This document shows, one piece after another, positions 7,121 to 13,583 of a DNA stretch of 14,580 nt (position 1 is the first letter of the stretch; every line of letters starts with the position of its first letter). The DNA comes from Eubacterium sp. (GTDB lineage: Bacteria; Bacillota; Clostridia; Oscillospirales; Acutalibacteraceae): assembly GCA_029052085.1 (NCBI GenBank), contig JAIDJS010000151.1, positions 1-14,580 on the forward strand. The letters are read 5' to 3'. A program made the position numbers and the translations under genes. Under the pieces are notes generated by a model. It was not told the DNA's origin and did no database searches. It saw only the letters and a list, made by a program, of their open reading frames with translations.

Positions 7121-8936
7121 AATCTTCTCCCTCCCTTTTTTTATAGCTGGATGCCTGAAGATTAAACATTTTTGCGTATTCCCCGTTGCCAGCCATCAAT
7201 TCGTTGTGCGCTCCGCTTTCAATAACCGTGCCGTTTCCAAGAACAAAAATATTGTCTGAAAGTACGGCGCTGGAAAGTCTGTGTGATATGTAAATAACGG
7301 TCTTATTCTTTGTTGCCTGAATAAGGGTTTCATACATTTTATATTCTGCAATCGGGTCAAGGGCAGAGGATGGCTCATCAAGAATTGCAACATCAAAACC
7401 GCTTGCAAACATTCTTGCAACTGCTGTTTTCTGTGCCTCTCCGCCTGAAAGTCCCGCTCCGTTTTCATCAAATTCCCTTGTAAGCACTGTGTCTGCGCCG
7501 TTTTTCAAAGTTCGTATTTTATCGTAAACGCCGCTTTGCTTAAGTGCCTTTTCAGCAGTAAGCTTATCCTCATTACTGCAGTTTCTGCACATGATGTTTT
7601 CATTTACGGAAAGTGCAAAGGTTTTGTAATCCTGAAAAACGGTTGCAAACTTTAACCGTAAGCTTTCAAGCTTGTATTCTTTGATGTTTATTCCGTTATA
7701 AAGAATTTCGCCGCTTGTTACATCATAAAATCTGAGCAGAAGCTTAACAAATGTTGTTTTTCCTGCACCGTTAACGCCGACAACGGCAACCGTCTGTCCT
7801 TTTTCTATTTTAATATTGACATTTTGCAGTGAATATTTTTCGGCAGACGGATATTTGAAATAAACATTTTTGAATTCAAGGCTTTCAAATTCCTCAGGTT
7901 CCTTTTCTCCGGAAACAACCTTGCTTTCATATTCAAAAAATTCACGAAGATTCTGAAAATAAAGTGCAACTGCCGAAAGCTCGGCAAATTCGTTTGCCAT
8001 CATTTCCGTTGTAGAGCGAACAGAATATATTGATGAAAGAACAACCGAGAAACCGGAAACAGACAGTGAGTTTGTGTAAATAAACTGATAGCCTGCAAAG
8101 GCATATGTTCCTATAATCGGAATGAATTCGCCGAAAAGAGAGCTTACCATACTGAATATGAATAGCTTTACACCATAGCTTTTCAGTATTTTAATATTGG
8201 ATGTAACTGCCTTGTTAAATCGGCTGAGAATAACAGAGAAAATATTTGATGTTCTGATATCCTTTGCATAATCTCTTAGAAAAACAATGCGCTGCGTATA
8301 TGCCTTAATGCGGTTGTTTGTTGTCATACTGAAATCTCTTTTATAAACAACTTTGCTTTTTGCAACCTCAATTAAAAATACAAGGGCAATCGGCAAAAGG
8401 AAAAGCAGATATGTAAAATGAATGGATGCAACGATACTTATAACAGATATGAATGCAATCAGGTTGCTTATAACGGAGGAAACGGCATACGCATATGCAG
8501 AAAAATATCCTCCTGTTAAAATTTCAGATGCTCTTTGGTATTTGTCATAAAAAACGGGATCTTCATAACAGCTTATATCAACCTCGGCTGCTTTTTTAAA
8601 AATTCTGTTATTCAGTGCTTTAAGCATTTTCTTTTCGCCTACAAGTGTTTTGTAATCGCTGTATACGGATATGAACTCATAGAATAATCCGCATAAAAGA
8701 AATAAAACAAGGTTTTTAATGTAGTAGGTGAAATCCATATTTTTTTCTATAATTCCCAATAGTACCTTTAAGAATAAAATGCCCCTGAAAAAGCTGTTGA
8801 AAAGGGTGTAGCTCAATAAATCGATGATGTGCCATACCATATAGGATTTACTGCAGGAATATAAGATTTTAAAAGCATAAAGAATGTTTTTCCATATCGG
8901 AACCTTTATATCACTTTTAACGGGAACCCAGCCCAT
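7107..8936 (-). CDS. ABC exporter subunit, permease plus ATPase (first of pair)
   Basis: A 609-residue half-transporter with an N-terminal membrane domain (about residues 15-330) and a C-terminal ATPase from about 350. Motifs: Walker A GVNGAGKT (387-394), Q-loop Gln435 in VFQDY, signature LSGGE (496-500), Walker B DVAILDE with Glu521, D-loop SSALD, and His552 in ISHRLS. Both ATPase sites of the expected heterodimer thus look competent, unlike the many heterodimeric exporters in which one site is degenerate. The start is ATG 8936 (protein begins MGWVPVK), because AAGGAG lies 8 bases before it. The upstream GTG at 8945 falls within that site and is an unlikely start. It is the first gene of a minus-strand operon and diverges from the phosphate transporter. 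The low-complexity tail REGEDYEEN contains the start signals of the next gene. Confidence 0.93.
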   Translation of the reverse strand: MGWVPVKSDIKVPIWKNILYAFKILYSCSKSYMVWHIIDLLSYTLFNSFFRGILFLKVLLGIIEKNMDFTYYIKNLVLFLLCGLFYEFISVYSDYKTLVGEKKMLKALNNRIFKKAAEVDISCYEDPVFYDKYQRASEILTGGYFSAYAYAVSSVISNLIAFISVISIVASIHFTYLLFLLPIALVFLIEVAKSKVVYKRDFSMTTNNRIKAYTQRIVFLRDYAKDIRTSNIFSVILSRFNKAVTSNIKILKSYGVKLFIFSMVSSLFGEFIPIIGTYAFAGYQFIYTNSLSVSGFSVVLSSIYSVRSTTEMMANEFAELSAVALYFQNLREFFEYESKVVSGEKEPEEFESLEFKNVYFKYPSAEKYSLQNVNIKIEKGQTVAVVGVNGAGKTTFVKLLLRFYDVTSGEILYNGINIKEYKLESLRLKFATVFQDYKTFALSVNENIMCRNCSNEDKLTAEKALKQSGVYDKIRTLKNGADTVLTREFDENGAGLSGGEAQKTAVARMFASGFDVAILDEPSSALDPIAEYKMYETLIQATKNKTVIYISHRLSSAVLSDNIFVLGNGTVIESGAHNELMAGNGEYAKMFNLQASSYKKREGEDYEEN

Positions 8937-8978
8937 AATTTTCACTCCTTATTTATATAATTGGATATATTTACTCAA

Positions 8979-8999
8979 GGGGGATAGTTTTTAGGGGAT
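8979..8999 (-). repeat. Paired ATCCCC motifs in the ABC operon leader
   Basis: GGGGAT occurs twice on the plus strand (8980-8985 and 8994-8999), 14 bases apart, so the minus-strand transcript would begin close to an ATCCCC...ATCCCC pair. The C-tract before CTTGAG is partly complementary to the AAGGAG ribosome binding site about 30 bases later. It may be a small operator or leader structure; the evidence is weak. Confidence 0.3.
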
Positions 9000-9004
9000 T
9001 AATA

Positions 9005-9033
9005 AGTATATCACAAATAAATTTATATGACAA
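9005..9033 (-). promoter_or_regulatory. Promoter of the ABC/DUF1275 operon
   Basis: On the minus strand, TTGTCA (9033-9028, 5 of 6) and TATACT (9010-9005, 5 of 6) are 17 bases apart. Transcription would begin near 8998, leaving a leader of about 60 bases. Its -35 box lies only 5 bases from the Pho-box-like repeats of the divergent gene, so a protein bound there could affect both directions. Confidence 0.6.
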
Positions 9034-9038
9034 CTTGT

Positions 9039-9093
9039 GATTTGACATAGATTTGACATAAAAACAATATTTTTTTAACGAAATTCATATAAT
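9039..9093 (+). promoter_or_regulatory. Candidate Pho box and promoter of the Na+/phosphate cotransporter
   Basis: GATTTGACATA occurs twice in perfect tandem (9039-9049 and 9050-9060), an 11-bp period. TTAACG at 9075-9080 falls on the same phase (TTGACA starts at 9042 and 9053; the 9064 slot is poor; then 9075). A perfect TATAAT is at 9088-9093, with no recognisable -35 at the right distance (CAATAT at 9065-9070). Known PhoP/PhoB sites are 11-bp-period direct repeats of TTAACA- or CTGTCATA-like units that stand in for a -35 box, so this layout suits activation by a PhoP-type regulator. The encoded response regulator two genes downstream is the natural candidate. Binding is inferred. Confidence 0.5.
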
Positions 9094-9159
9094 CTATAAA
9101 ATCGAATTGGCAAATAATGATTTATAAATTTTAAGAGGAAGAATAAACGAGGTAGAAAA

Positions 9160-10908
9160 ATGGATATTTTCTCAATTATATCGCTGCTTGGAGGAATTGC
9201 TCTTTTCCTTTACGGAATGAGCTTTATGGGCGACCAGTTAGAAAAGCTTTCCGGCGGTAAGCTGGAACAGATACTTGAAAAAATGACAGACAGAACGTAT
9301 AAAGGTGTTCTTTTAGGTGCTGTTGTAACGGCTGTTATTCAGTCATCTTCTGCTGTAACCGTAATGGTTGTCGGCTTTGTTAATTCGGGAATTATGCAGC
9401 TTTCCCGTGCAATTGGCGTAATTATGGGCGCTAATATCGGAACTACTGTTACAGGCTGGATTTTATCGTTAACACAGATAAACGGCGAAAGTCTTATTAT
9501 AAGCCTTTTGAAGCCGTCATCTTTTGCGCCTGTTCTTGCAATTATCAGCGTGTTTGTTCTGATGTTCAGCAAGAAAGAAAAAAGAAAGAATATCGGCGGC
9601 ATTATTATGGGATTCTCTGTTCTGATGATGGGTATGACGCTTATGAGCGATTCTATGTCCGGTCTGGCAGAGGATGAAAACTTTACCTCTCTTATGCTGA
9701 CCTTCAGCAACCCTGTTGTCGGTATTATTGCAGGTACACTTCTTGCTGCGGTTGTTCAATCTTCAAGTGCATCTATCGGTATTCTTCAGGCTCTTGCGCT
9801 TTCCGGCGGTGTAAGCTTCGGTGCAGCTATTCCGATTATTCTCGGTCAGAATATCGGCTCCTGTGTTCCGGTTCTTATTTCTTCTGTGGGAACAGGTAAA
9901 AATGCGAAGCGTGCTGCGTTTATCTATCTTTATTTCAATATTATCGGTGTGGTTGTAACAGGTGCGTTATTCTATGGTGTGGATTATATTGTGGATTTCG
10001 CATTTATGGACAATTCGATTTCTTCTGTTCAGATTGCTATTTTAAACACCGCGTTTAAGGTGTTCTCAACGGTTATTCTTCTTCCGTTTACAAAGCAGCT
10101 TGAAACTCTTGCGGTTAAAACCATCAGAGGTGAACAGGAAGAAAAGAAAAAGCAGCCTCTTATTGATGACAGATTGCTTATCAGCCCTGCATTTGCTGTT
10201 GAAAAATGCCGTGAGGTTACAATAAAAATGGCAGATATGGTTGAAGAAACGGCGCTTTGCGCTCTGTCGGTTGTTAAAAACTATACGGATGAAAAGGCAG
10301 AATTGATTACAAAGAATGAAGAGAAATCGGATAAATACGAGGATCTTCTTGAAACCTATCTTATTAAAATAAGTTCGATGGATCTTTCTGATGTAGACAG
10401 TAAAAATATTTTTGTACTTCATCATGCAATAGAAAATTTTGAACAGATAAGTGACTACAGCGAAGATATTTTAACCGCAAGAAAAGCAATGAATAAGAAG
10501 AAGGTTAACCTTTCCGATCAGGCAAAATATGAATTGTCGGTTATGATTGCTGCTGCAACAAAGATTGTTTCGGTTACAAATGAGGCATTCAAGCTCAATG
10601 ATGTTAATCTTGCAAGAAAGGTTCAGCCCCTTGAGGATGTTATTGATAAGCTGAAAAAAGAACTGAAACTGCGCCATATGCAAAGAATTGATAACGGCGA
10701 ATGCACTGTTGAGCAGGGACTGCCGTATCTTGATATAGTAAGTGCGATTGAACATATTGCCGATCACTGCTGTGATCTTGCTCTGTCCATGATTGAAATT
10801 AAGAGCGGCGATTATAATGTTCATTCTTATGTAAGCGATGTTAAAGAAAATGATGAAGATTTTATAGTAAAACTTGATTCTTATCTTGAAAAATATTCTC
10901 TGAACTGA
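9160..10908 (+). CDS. Na+/phosphate cotransporter family protein with C-terminal PhoU domain
   Basis: A 582-residue inner membrane protein expected to move phosphate with sodium. The membrane part (about 1-310) shows the internal duplication of the NptA/PNaS family: QSSSA at 61-65 with GANIGTT at 90-96, then QSSSA at 200-204 with GQNIGSC at 229-235. These QSSS motifs are thought to line the transport site in this family. Residues from about 345 to 565 form a helical PhoU-like domain, as in many bacterial members, probably regulatory. ATG 9160 is preceded by GAGG 7-10 bases upstream. The gene stands alone between its promoter and a strong terminator and lies directly before a PhoP/PhoR-like two-component pair, supporting a role in phosphate supply. 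Transport direction cannot be proved from sequence; some relatives may act in efflux. Confidence 0.92.
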   Translation: MDIFSIISLLGGIALFLYGMSFMGDQLEKLSGGKLEQILEKMTDRTYKGVLLGAVVTAVIQSSSAVTVMVVGFVNSGIMQLSRAIGVIMGANIGTTVTGWILSLTQINGESLIISLLKPSSFAPVLAIISVFVLMFSKKEKRKNIGGIIMGFSVLMMGMTLMSDSMSGLAEDENFTSLMLTFSNPVVGIIAGTLLAAVVQSSSASIGILQALALSGGVSFGAAIPIILGQNIGSCVPVLISSVGTGKNAKRAAFIYLYFNIIGVVVTGALFYGVDYIVDFAFMDNSISSVQIAILNTAFKVFSTVILLPFTKQLETLAVKTIRGEQEEKKKQPLIDDRLLISPAFAVEKCREVTIKMADMVEETALCALSVVKNYTDEKAELITKNEEKSDKYEDLLETYLIKISSMDLSDVDSKNIFVLHHAIENFEQISDYSEDILTARKAMNKKKVNLSDQAKYELSVMIAAATKIVSVTNEAFKLNDVNLARKVQPLEDVIDKLKKELKLRHMQRIDNGECTVEQGLPYLDIVSAIEHIADHCCDLALSMIEIKSGDYNVHSYVSDVKENDEDFIVKLDSYLEKYSLN

Positions 10909-10916
10909 TTTAATAT

Positions 10917-10968
10917 AAGCAAGTGAAAAGATGTTATTCATTTTTTCACTTGCTTGGTTTTTAATTTT
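10917..10968 (+). terminator. Intrinsic terminator of the Na+/phosphate cotransporter gene
   Basis: A perfect 13-bp stem (10917-10929 with 10943-10955; arm AAGCAAGTGAAAA) and a 13-base loop, followed by GGTTTTTAATTTT. It separates the transporter from the two-component genes. Some read-through is possible, since I see no strong promoter between it and the response regulator. Confidence 0.8.
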
Positions 10969-11024
10969 AGGCTAAACTGTATTTAATTGGTTTTTGATTT
11001 GATGTGAAAAAGGAGGCAGGGCGT

Positions 11025-11699
11025 ATGTCCTTGATTTATATTCTTGAGGATGATGAAAGCGTAAGAGAGCTTGAAATGTATGCTGTTTCGGGAAACGGCT
11101 ATGAGGTAGAAGGCTTTGCCGAGCCTAAAAGCTTTTATTCCGCACTGGAAAGAAGAAAGCCCGATTTGCTTGTTATTGATGTTATGCTTCCTGCAGAGGA
11201 TGGGCTTACAATTACGAAAAAGCTTAGGAAAAATTCCGATTACAGGGATATGCCTATCATTATGGTTACCGCAAAGGATTCGGAAATGGATTATGTCAAA
11301 GGGCTTGACTGCGGCGCTGATGATTACATAACAAAGCCTTTTTCCGTTATGATTTTTCTTTCCCGTATAAAGGCACTTCTTCGTCGAACCCAGAAGAAGG
11401 ACAGCAGACTGGTTTATGAATATGAAACAATTACGCTTGATGATAAAAAGCATAAGGTGTATTCCTGTAACGATGAAATCGAATTAACCTTTAAGGAATT
11501 CGAAATTTTAAAATATCTTATGCTGAACAGGGGAATTGCTGTTACAAGAGAACAGCTTTTGAATACGGTTTGGGGCTATAACAGCGAAAGTGAAACACGC
11601 ACGGTTGACAGCCATATTCTTACCCTTAGGAAAAAACTCGGCAAAAGCGGAAGCTTGATTGAAACAATCAGAAATGTGGGGTATAAGCTTGGAAAATAG
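11025..11699 (+). CDS. OmpR/PhoB-family response regulator (PhoP-like)
   Basis: A 224-residue two-domain transcription factor. The receiver domain (about 1-120) has the acidic pair ILEDDE at the start, phosphoacceptor Asp52 in LLVIDVMLP, Thr82 in MVTAKD and Lys104 in YITKPF. The winged-helix DNA-binding domain (about 128-224) ends with the recognition region RTVDSHILTLRKKLG and the wing sequence VGYKL. ATG 11025 is chosen because AGGAGG at 11011-11016 lies 8 bases before it; the in-frame GTG at 11004 lies upstream of that site. The gene overlaps the histidine kinase gene that follows, so the two are a cognate pair. Location after a Na+/phosphate transporter with Pho-box-like repeats suggests a PhoP role, but this subfamily cannot be assigned with certainty by eye. 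Confidence 0.93.
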   Translation: MSLIYILEDDESVRELEMYAVSGNGYEVEGFAEPKSFYSALERRKPDLLVIDVMLPAEDGLTITKKLRKNSDYRDMPIIMVTAKDSEMDYVKGLDCGADDYITKPFSVMIFLSRIKALLRRTQKKDSRLVYEYETITLDDKKHKVYSCNDEIELTFKEFEILKYLMLNRGIAVTREQLLNTVWGYNSESETRTVDSHILTLRKKLGKSGSLIETIRNVGYKLGK

Positions 11700-12711
11700 T
11701 CTGGTAAGCAAAATTTTTTCTAAAACAATGCTTGTGGCATTATGCTCATCCGTTACAACAGTGCTGATTATCTGTACGGTTTTTGTTGCAACAGGAGAGG
11801 TTGGGCTTCAAAAATTGCTTCATCTTCTTGGAAAATACAGCTTTCAGTTTTTCATTTCGCTTTTTGTAATAACAGCCATTGCACTGGTTACTGCCCATAT
11901 ATTAACAAAAAAGATTGTTAAGCCGATTGAAAAAATGGGCGAGGATTTAAAGCATGTTGATGAAAATTGTCCCTATGATGAACTGAAGCCTTTTGCGGAA
12001 AAGATTAAAACGCAGCTTGATAAAAAAGCAAGGCTCGAAAATCTTGCAAAGCAGTTTACTGCTAATCTTTCACACGAATTAAAAACGCCGCTTACTGCGA
12101 TTTCGGGGTATGGCGAAATTCTTGAAAATACGCAGGTAAGCCCGGAGGATGCTGCTCGCTTCGGCGGAATTATTTATAAGGAATCGCAAAGACTTATAAA
12201 TTTAACCCATGATATTATTCAGCTTTCTCAGCTGGAGGAGTATGATTTTAAGCCTATTGTTGATACAGTGGATTTAAATGCGATTGCCTCCTCGTGTGTT
12301 GAGGCACTTTCTGTTGAAGCACAAAAAAGAAATATCAGCATTTTTACTGATGGCAATGAGGCATTTATCCGCGCTTCAAAATCGCTGCTTGAAGAGCTTG
12401 TTTACAATCTTGTTGAAAATGCAATAAGATATAATGTTGATGGTGGCAGTGTGTTTGTTTCTGTTACAAATAATGAAAATGAAATTACGCTTGTGGTTCG
12501 TGATACGGGAATCGGAATTCCCGAAAGCGCGCAGGGCCGGATTTTTGAACGGTTTTTCAGAGTTGATAAATCGCGCTCCAAGCAAACCGGAGGAACAGGA
12601 CTCGGTCTTGCTATTGTCAAGCACAGCGCAGAATATCTGGGCGGTTCAGTTAAGCTTGAAAGCAAAGAAAACGAAGGAACAACGGTTACGGTTTTATTAC
12701 CCAAAAAATAA
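11689..12711 (+). CDS. Sensor histidine kinase (PhoR-like)
   Basis: A membrane histidine kinase of about 340 residues. Two membrane helices (about 11-34 and 50-72, counted from TTG 11689) enclose an external loop of only some 15 residues, so direct ligand sensing outside the cell is unlikely. A HAMP-like linker with PYDELKPF leads to the dimerisation domain NLSHELKTPL (phosphorylated His129). The ATPase domain follows: N box ELVYNLVENAIRYN, G1 DTGIGIP, F box FERFFRVD and G2 GGTGLGL. It overlaps the end of the response regulator. The start is uncertain: TTG 11689 has a weak GGGG 8 bases upstream, ATG 11674 has no ribosome binding site, and TTG 11659 is the longest. The short sensor fits PhoR-type kinases that read signals through a partner such as a transporter or PhoU. 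Confidence 0.9.
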   Translation: MENSLVSKIFSKTMLVALCSSVTTVLIICTVFVATGEVGLQKLLHLLGKYSFQFFISLFVITAIALVTAHILTKKIVKPIEKMGEDLKHVDENCPYDELKPFAEKIKTQLDKKARLENLAKQFTANLSHELKTPLTAISGYGEILENTQVSPEDAARFGGIIYKESQRLINLTHDIIQLSQLEEYDFKPIVDTVDLNAIASSCVEALSVEAQKRNISIFTDGNEAFIRASKSLLEELVYNLVENAIRYNVDGGSVFVSVTNNENEITLVVRDTGIGIPESAQGRIFERFFRVDKSRSKQTGGTGLGLAIVKHSAEYLGGSVKLESKENEGTTVTVLLPKK

Positions 12712-12718
12712 TTTTTTA

Positions 12719-12747
12719 TTGATGTTAAAATCTCTGTGTGTTAAAAT
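12719..12747 (+). promoter_or_regulatory. Extended -10 promoter before the XRE gene
   Basis: TTGATG (12719-12724, 4 of 6) and TAAAAT (12742-12747, 5 of 6) are 17 bases apart, with an extended TG at 12739-12740. GTTAAAAT occurs twice (12724-12731 and 12740-12747). Since no clear terminator follows the kinase gene, the XRE gene may also be reached by read-through. Confidence 0.45.
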
Positions 12748-12791
12748 GTAAAAAGTTCAGCGTGCTGATTCATATGATAGGAGGGATTTGC

Positions 12792-13433
12792 GTGTCTATT
12801 AAACAGGGGGACTATTTAAAAGAACTCAGAATACAAAATCATTTAAGTCAGGAAAAGCTTGGTGAACAACTGGGGCTTTCAAGGCAGTCTATTTCCAAAT
12901 GGGAACAGGGCTATGCAATGCCGGATACAGAAAACCTTTTAAAACTTTCCGAGCTTTACGGCGTGTCTGTTGATACTATTTTGAAATGCGGCGAAACAGA
13001 AGAAGCAGACAGTAAGGAAGCTTCAGACAATGATGAAGCAAAAGCCGAAAACACAGCTTCGGATGATAAGCCCGAAACAAAAATTATTTTCATAGAGAAA
13101 CAGGAGCATAAGGAACCGAAAACTCATAAAAAAAGAGGTTGGTTTTTTATTTCCTATCCTATCTGGATGGTAGCTTTATATGCAGTTATCGGCTCGTGCT
13201 TTGGTGTCAGAGGATGGATAACAGGCTGGCTTGTGCTTTTAACAATTCCTCTTTTTTATACCGGAATAATTGCTTTTGAAAAGAAAAAGCCGGTTATATT
13301 CTGTTATCCTGTTTTTGTAACGCTTGTTTATCTTATACTTGGTTTTTTTGCAAATCTCTGGCATCCGATGTGGATTTTATTTTTAACAATTCCTATATTC
13401 TACATCATTTGTGTAACAATAAAAATAAAGTAA
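12792..13433 (+). CDS. XRE-family DNA-binding protein with four-helix membrane tail
   Basis: A 213-residue protein with an N-terminal Cro/C1-type helix-turn-helix (about residues 7-62; recognition region LGLSRQSISKWEQGYAMP). A charged linker of some 40 residues rich in Glu, Asp, Lys and Ala follows, then four hydrophobic segments (about 118-213). The membrane part is a tandem duplication: YPIWMVALY...WLVLLTIPLFY in the first half and YPVFVTLVY...WILFLTIPIFY in the second. GTG 12792 is the start: AGGAGG at 12779-12784 lies 7 bases before it, and the longer frame from 12738 would place that site inside the coding region. This suggests a regulator tethered to the membrane. Its targets are unknown; the neighbouring promoters are possibilities. 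A terminator follows directly. Confidence 0.88.
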   Translation: MSIKQGDYLKELRIQNHLSQEKLGEQLGLSRQSISKWEQGYAMPDTENLLKLSELYGVSVDTILKCGETEEADSKEASDNDEAKAENTASDDKPETKIIFIEKQEHKEPKTHKKRGWFFISYPIWMVALYAVIGSCFGVRGWITGWLVLLTIPLFYTGIIAFEKKKPVIFCYPVFVTLVYLILGFFANLWHPMWILFLTIPIFYIICVTIKIK

Positions 13434-13435
13434 GC

Positions 13436-13473
13436 AAAAATGCCCGTTTTTGGCTTAAAAACGGGCATTTTTT
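13436..13473 (+). terminator. Intrinsic terminator after the XRE gene
   Basis: TGCCCGTTTTT (13441-13451) pairs with AAAAACGGGCA (13457-13467) around GGCTT, followed by six Ts; five As before the stem can pair with those Ts, extending it to 16 bp. The structure is symmetric enough to work in both directions. It starts 3 bases after the stop codon. Confidence 0.92.
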
Positions 13474-13474
13474 A

Positions 13475-13493
13475 TGTCAACCAAGGGTTGACA
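13475..13493. promoter_or_regulatory. Perfect palindrome 1 upstream of the acyltransferase gene
   Basis: TGTCAACC-AAG-GGTTGACA, an 8-bp perfect inverted repeat, ends 20 bases before the -35 box of the acyltransferase promoter. No U-tract follows, so it is not a terminator. Its symmetry and size suit a dimeric repressor or activator site. The binding protein is unknown. Confidence 0.5.
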
Positions 13494-13501
13494 GCTATGT
13501 A

Positions 13502-13542
13502 AATCAAAGTTGATTGAGATTTTTGGGCAAACGCATTATGAT
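13502..13542 (+). promoter_or_regulatory. Acyltransferase promoter with palindrome 2 overlapping the -35 box
   Basis: TTGAGA (13514-13519, 5 of 6) and TATGAT (13537-13542, 5 of 6) are separated by 17 bases. The palindrome AATCAA-AG-TTGATT (13502-13515) runs into the first two bases of the -35 box, a position where a bound protein would block RNA polymerase or, if an activator, touch it. Confidence 0.55.
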
Positions 13543-13568
13543 AATGGCAAATCAAAAATTTGCCGTTA
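13542..13568. promoter_or_regulatory. Palindrome 3 across the predicted transcription start
   Basis: GGCAAAT (13546-13552) and ATTTGCC (13558-13564) form a perfect 7-bp inverted repeat with a 5-base centre, extendable to 11 bp with one T-G pair (13542-13552 with 13558-13568). It covers the expected start of transcription (about 13549) and ends at the AAAGGAG ribosome binding site (13568-13574). It could act as an operator or, if transcribed whole, as a hairpin near the start of translation. Confidence 0.45.
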
Positions 13569-13583
13569 AAGGAGAAATGAAAA

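Noticed and set aside
8937..8945. GTG 8945 as start of the first ABC gene
   Set aside because: The AAGGAG ribosome binding site overlaps this codon; it is correctly placed for ATG 8936.
9339..9759. Minus-strand open frames inside the Na+/phosphate cotransporter gene
   Set aside because: They are antisense to clear QSSSA/NIG transporter motifs, with no start signals; they are frame shadows of the real gene.
10969..11024. Promoter directly before the response regulator
   Set aside because: The best pair (TTGCTT 10950 with TAAACT 10973) is weak and overlaps the terminator stem, so I do not claim it; read-through from the cotransporter gene is also possible.
12738..12791. Upstream extension of the XRE protein (from GTG 12738)
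   Set aside because: The extension overlaps the -10 box and contains the AGGAGG site that serves GTG 12792, and it adds no recognisable domain sequence.
13488..13493. TTGACA as a -35 box for the acyltransferase promoter
   Set aside because: No acceptable -10 lies 16-18 bases downstream (GATTGA region); TTGAGA at 13514 with TATGAT at 13537 is the better pair, and this TTGACA is one arm of palindrome 1.
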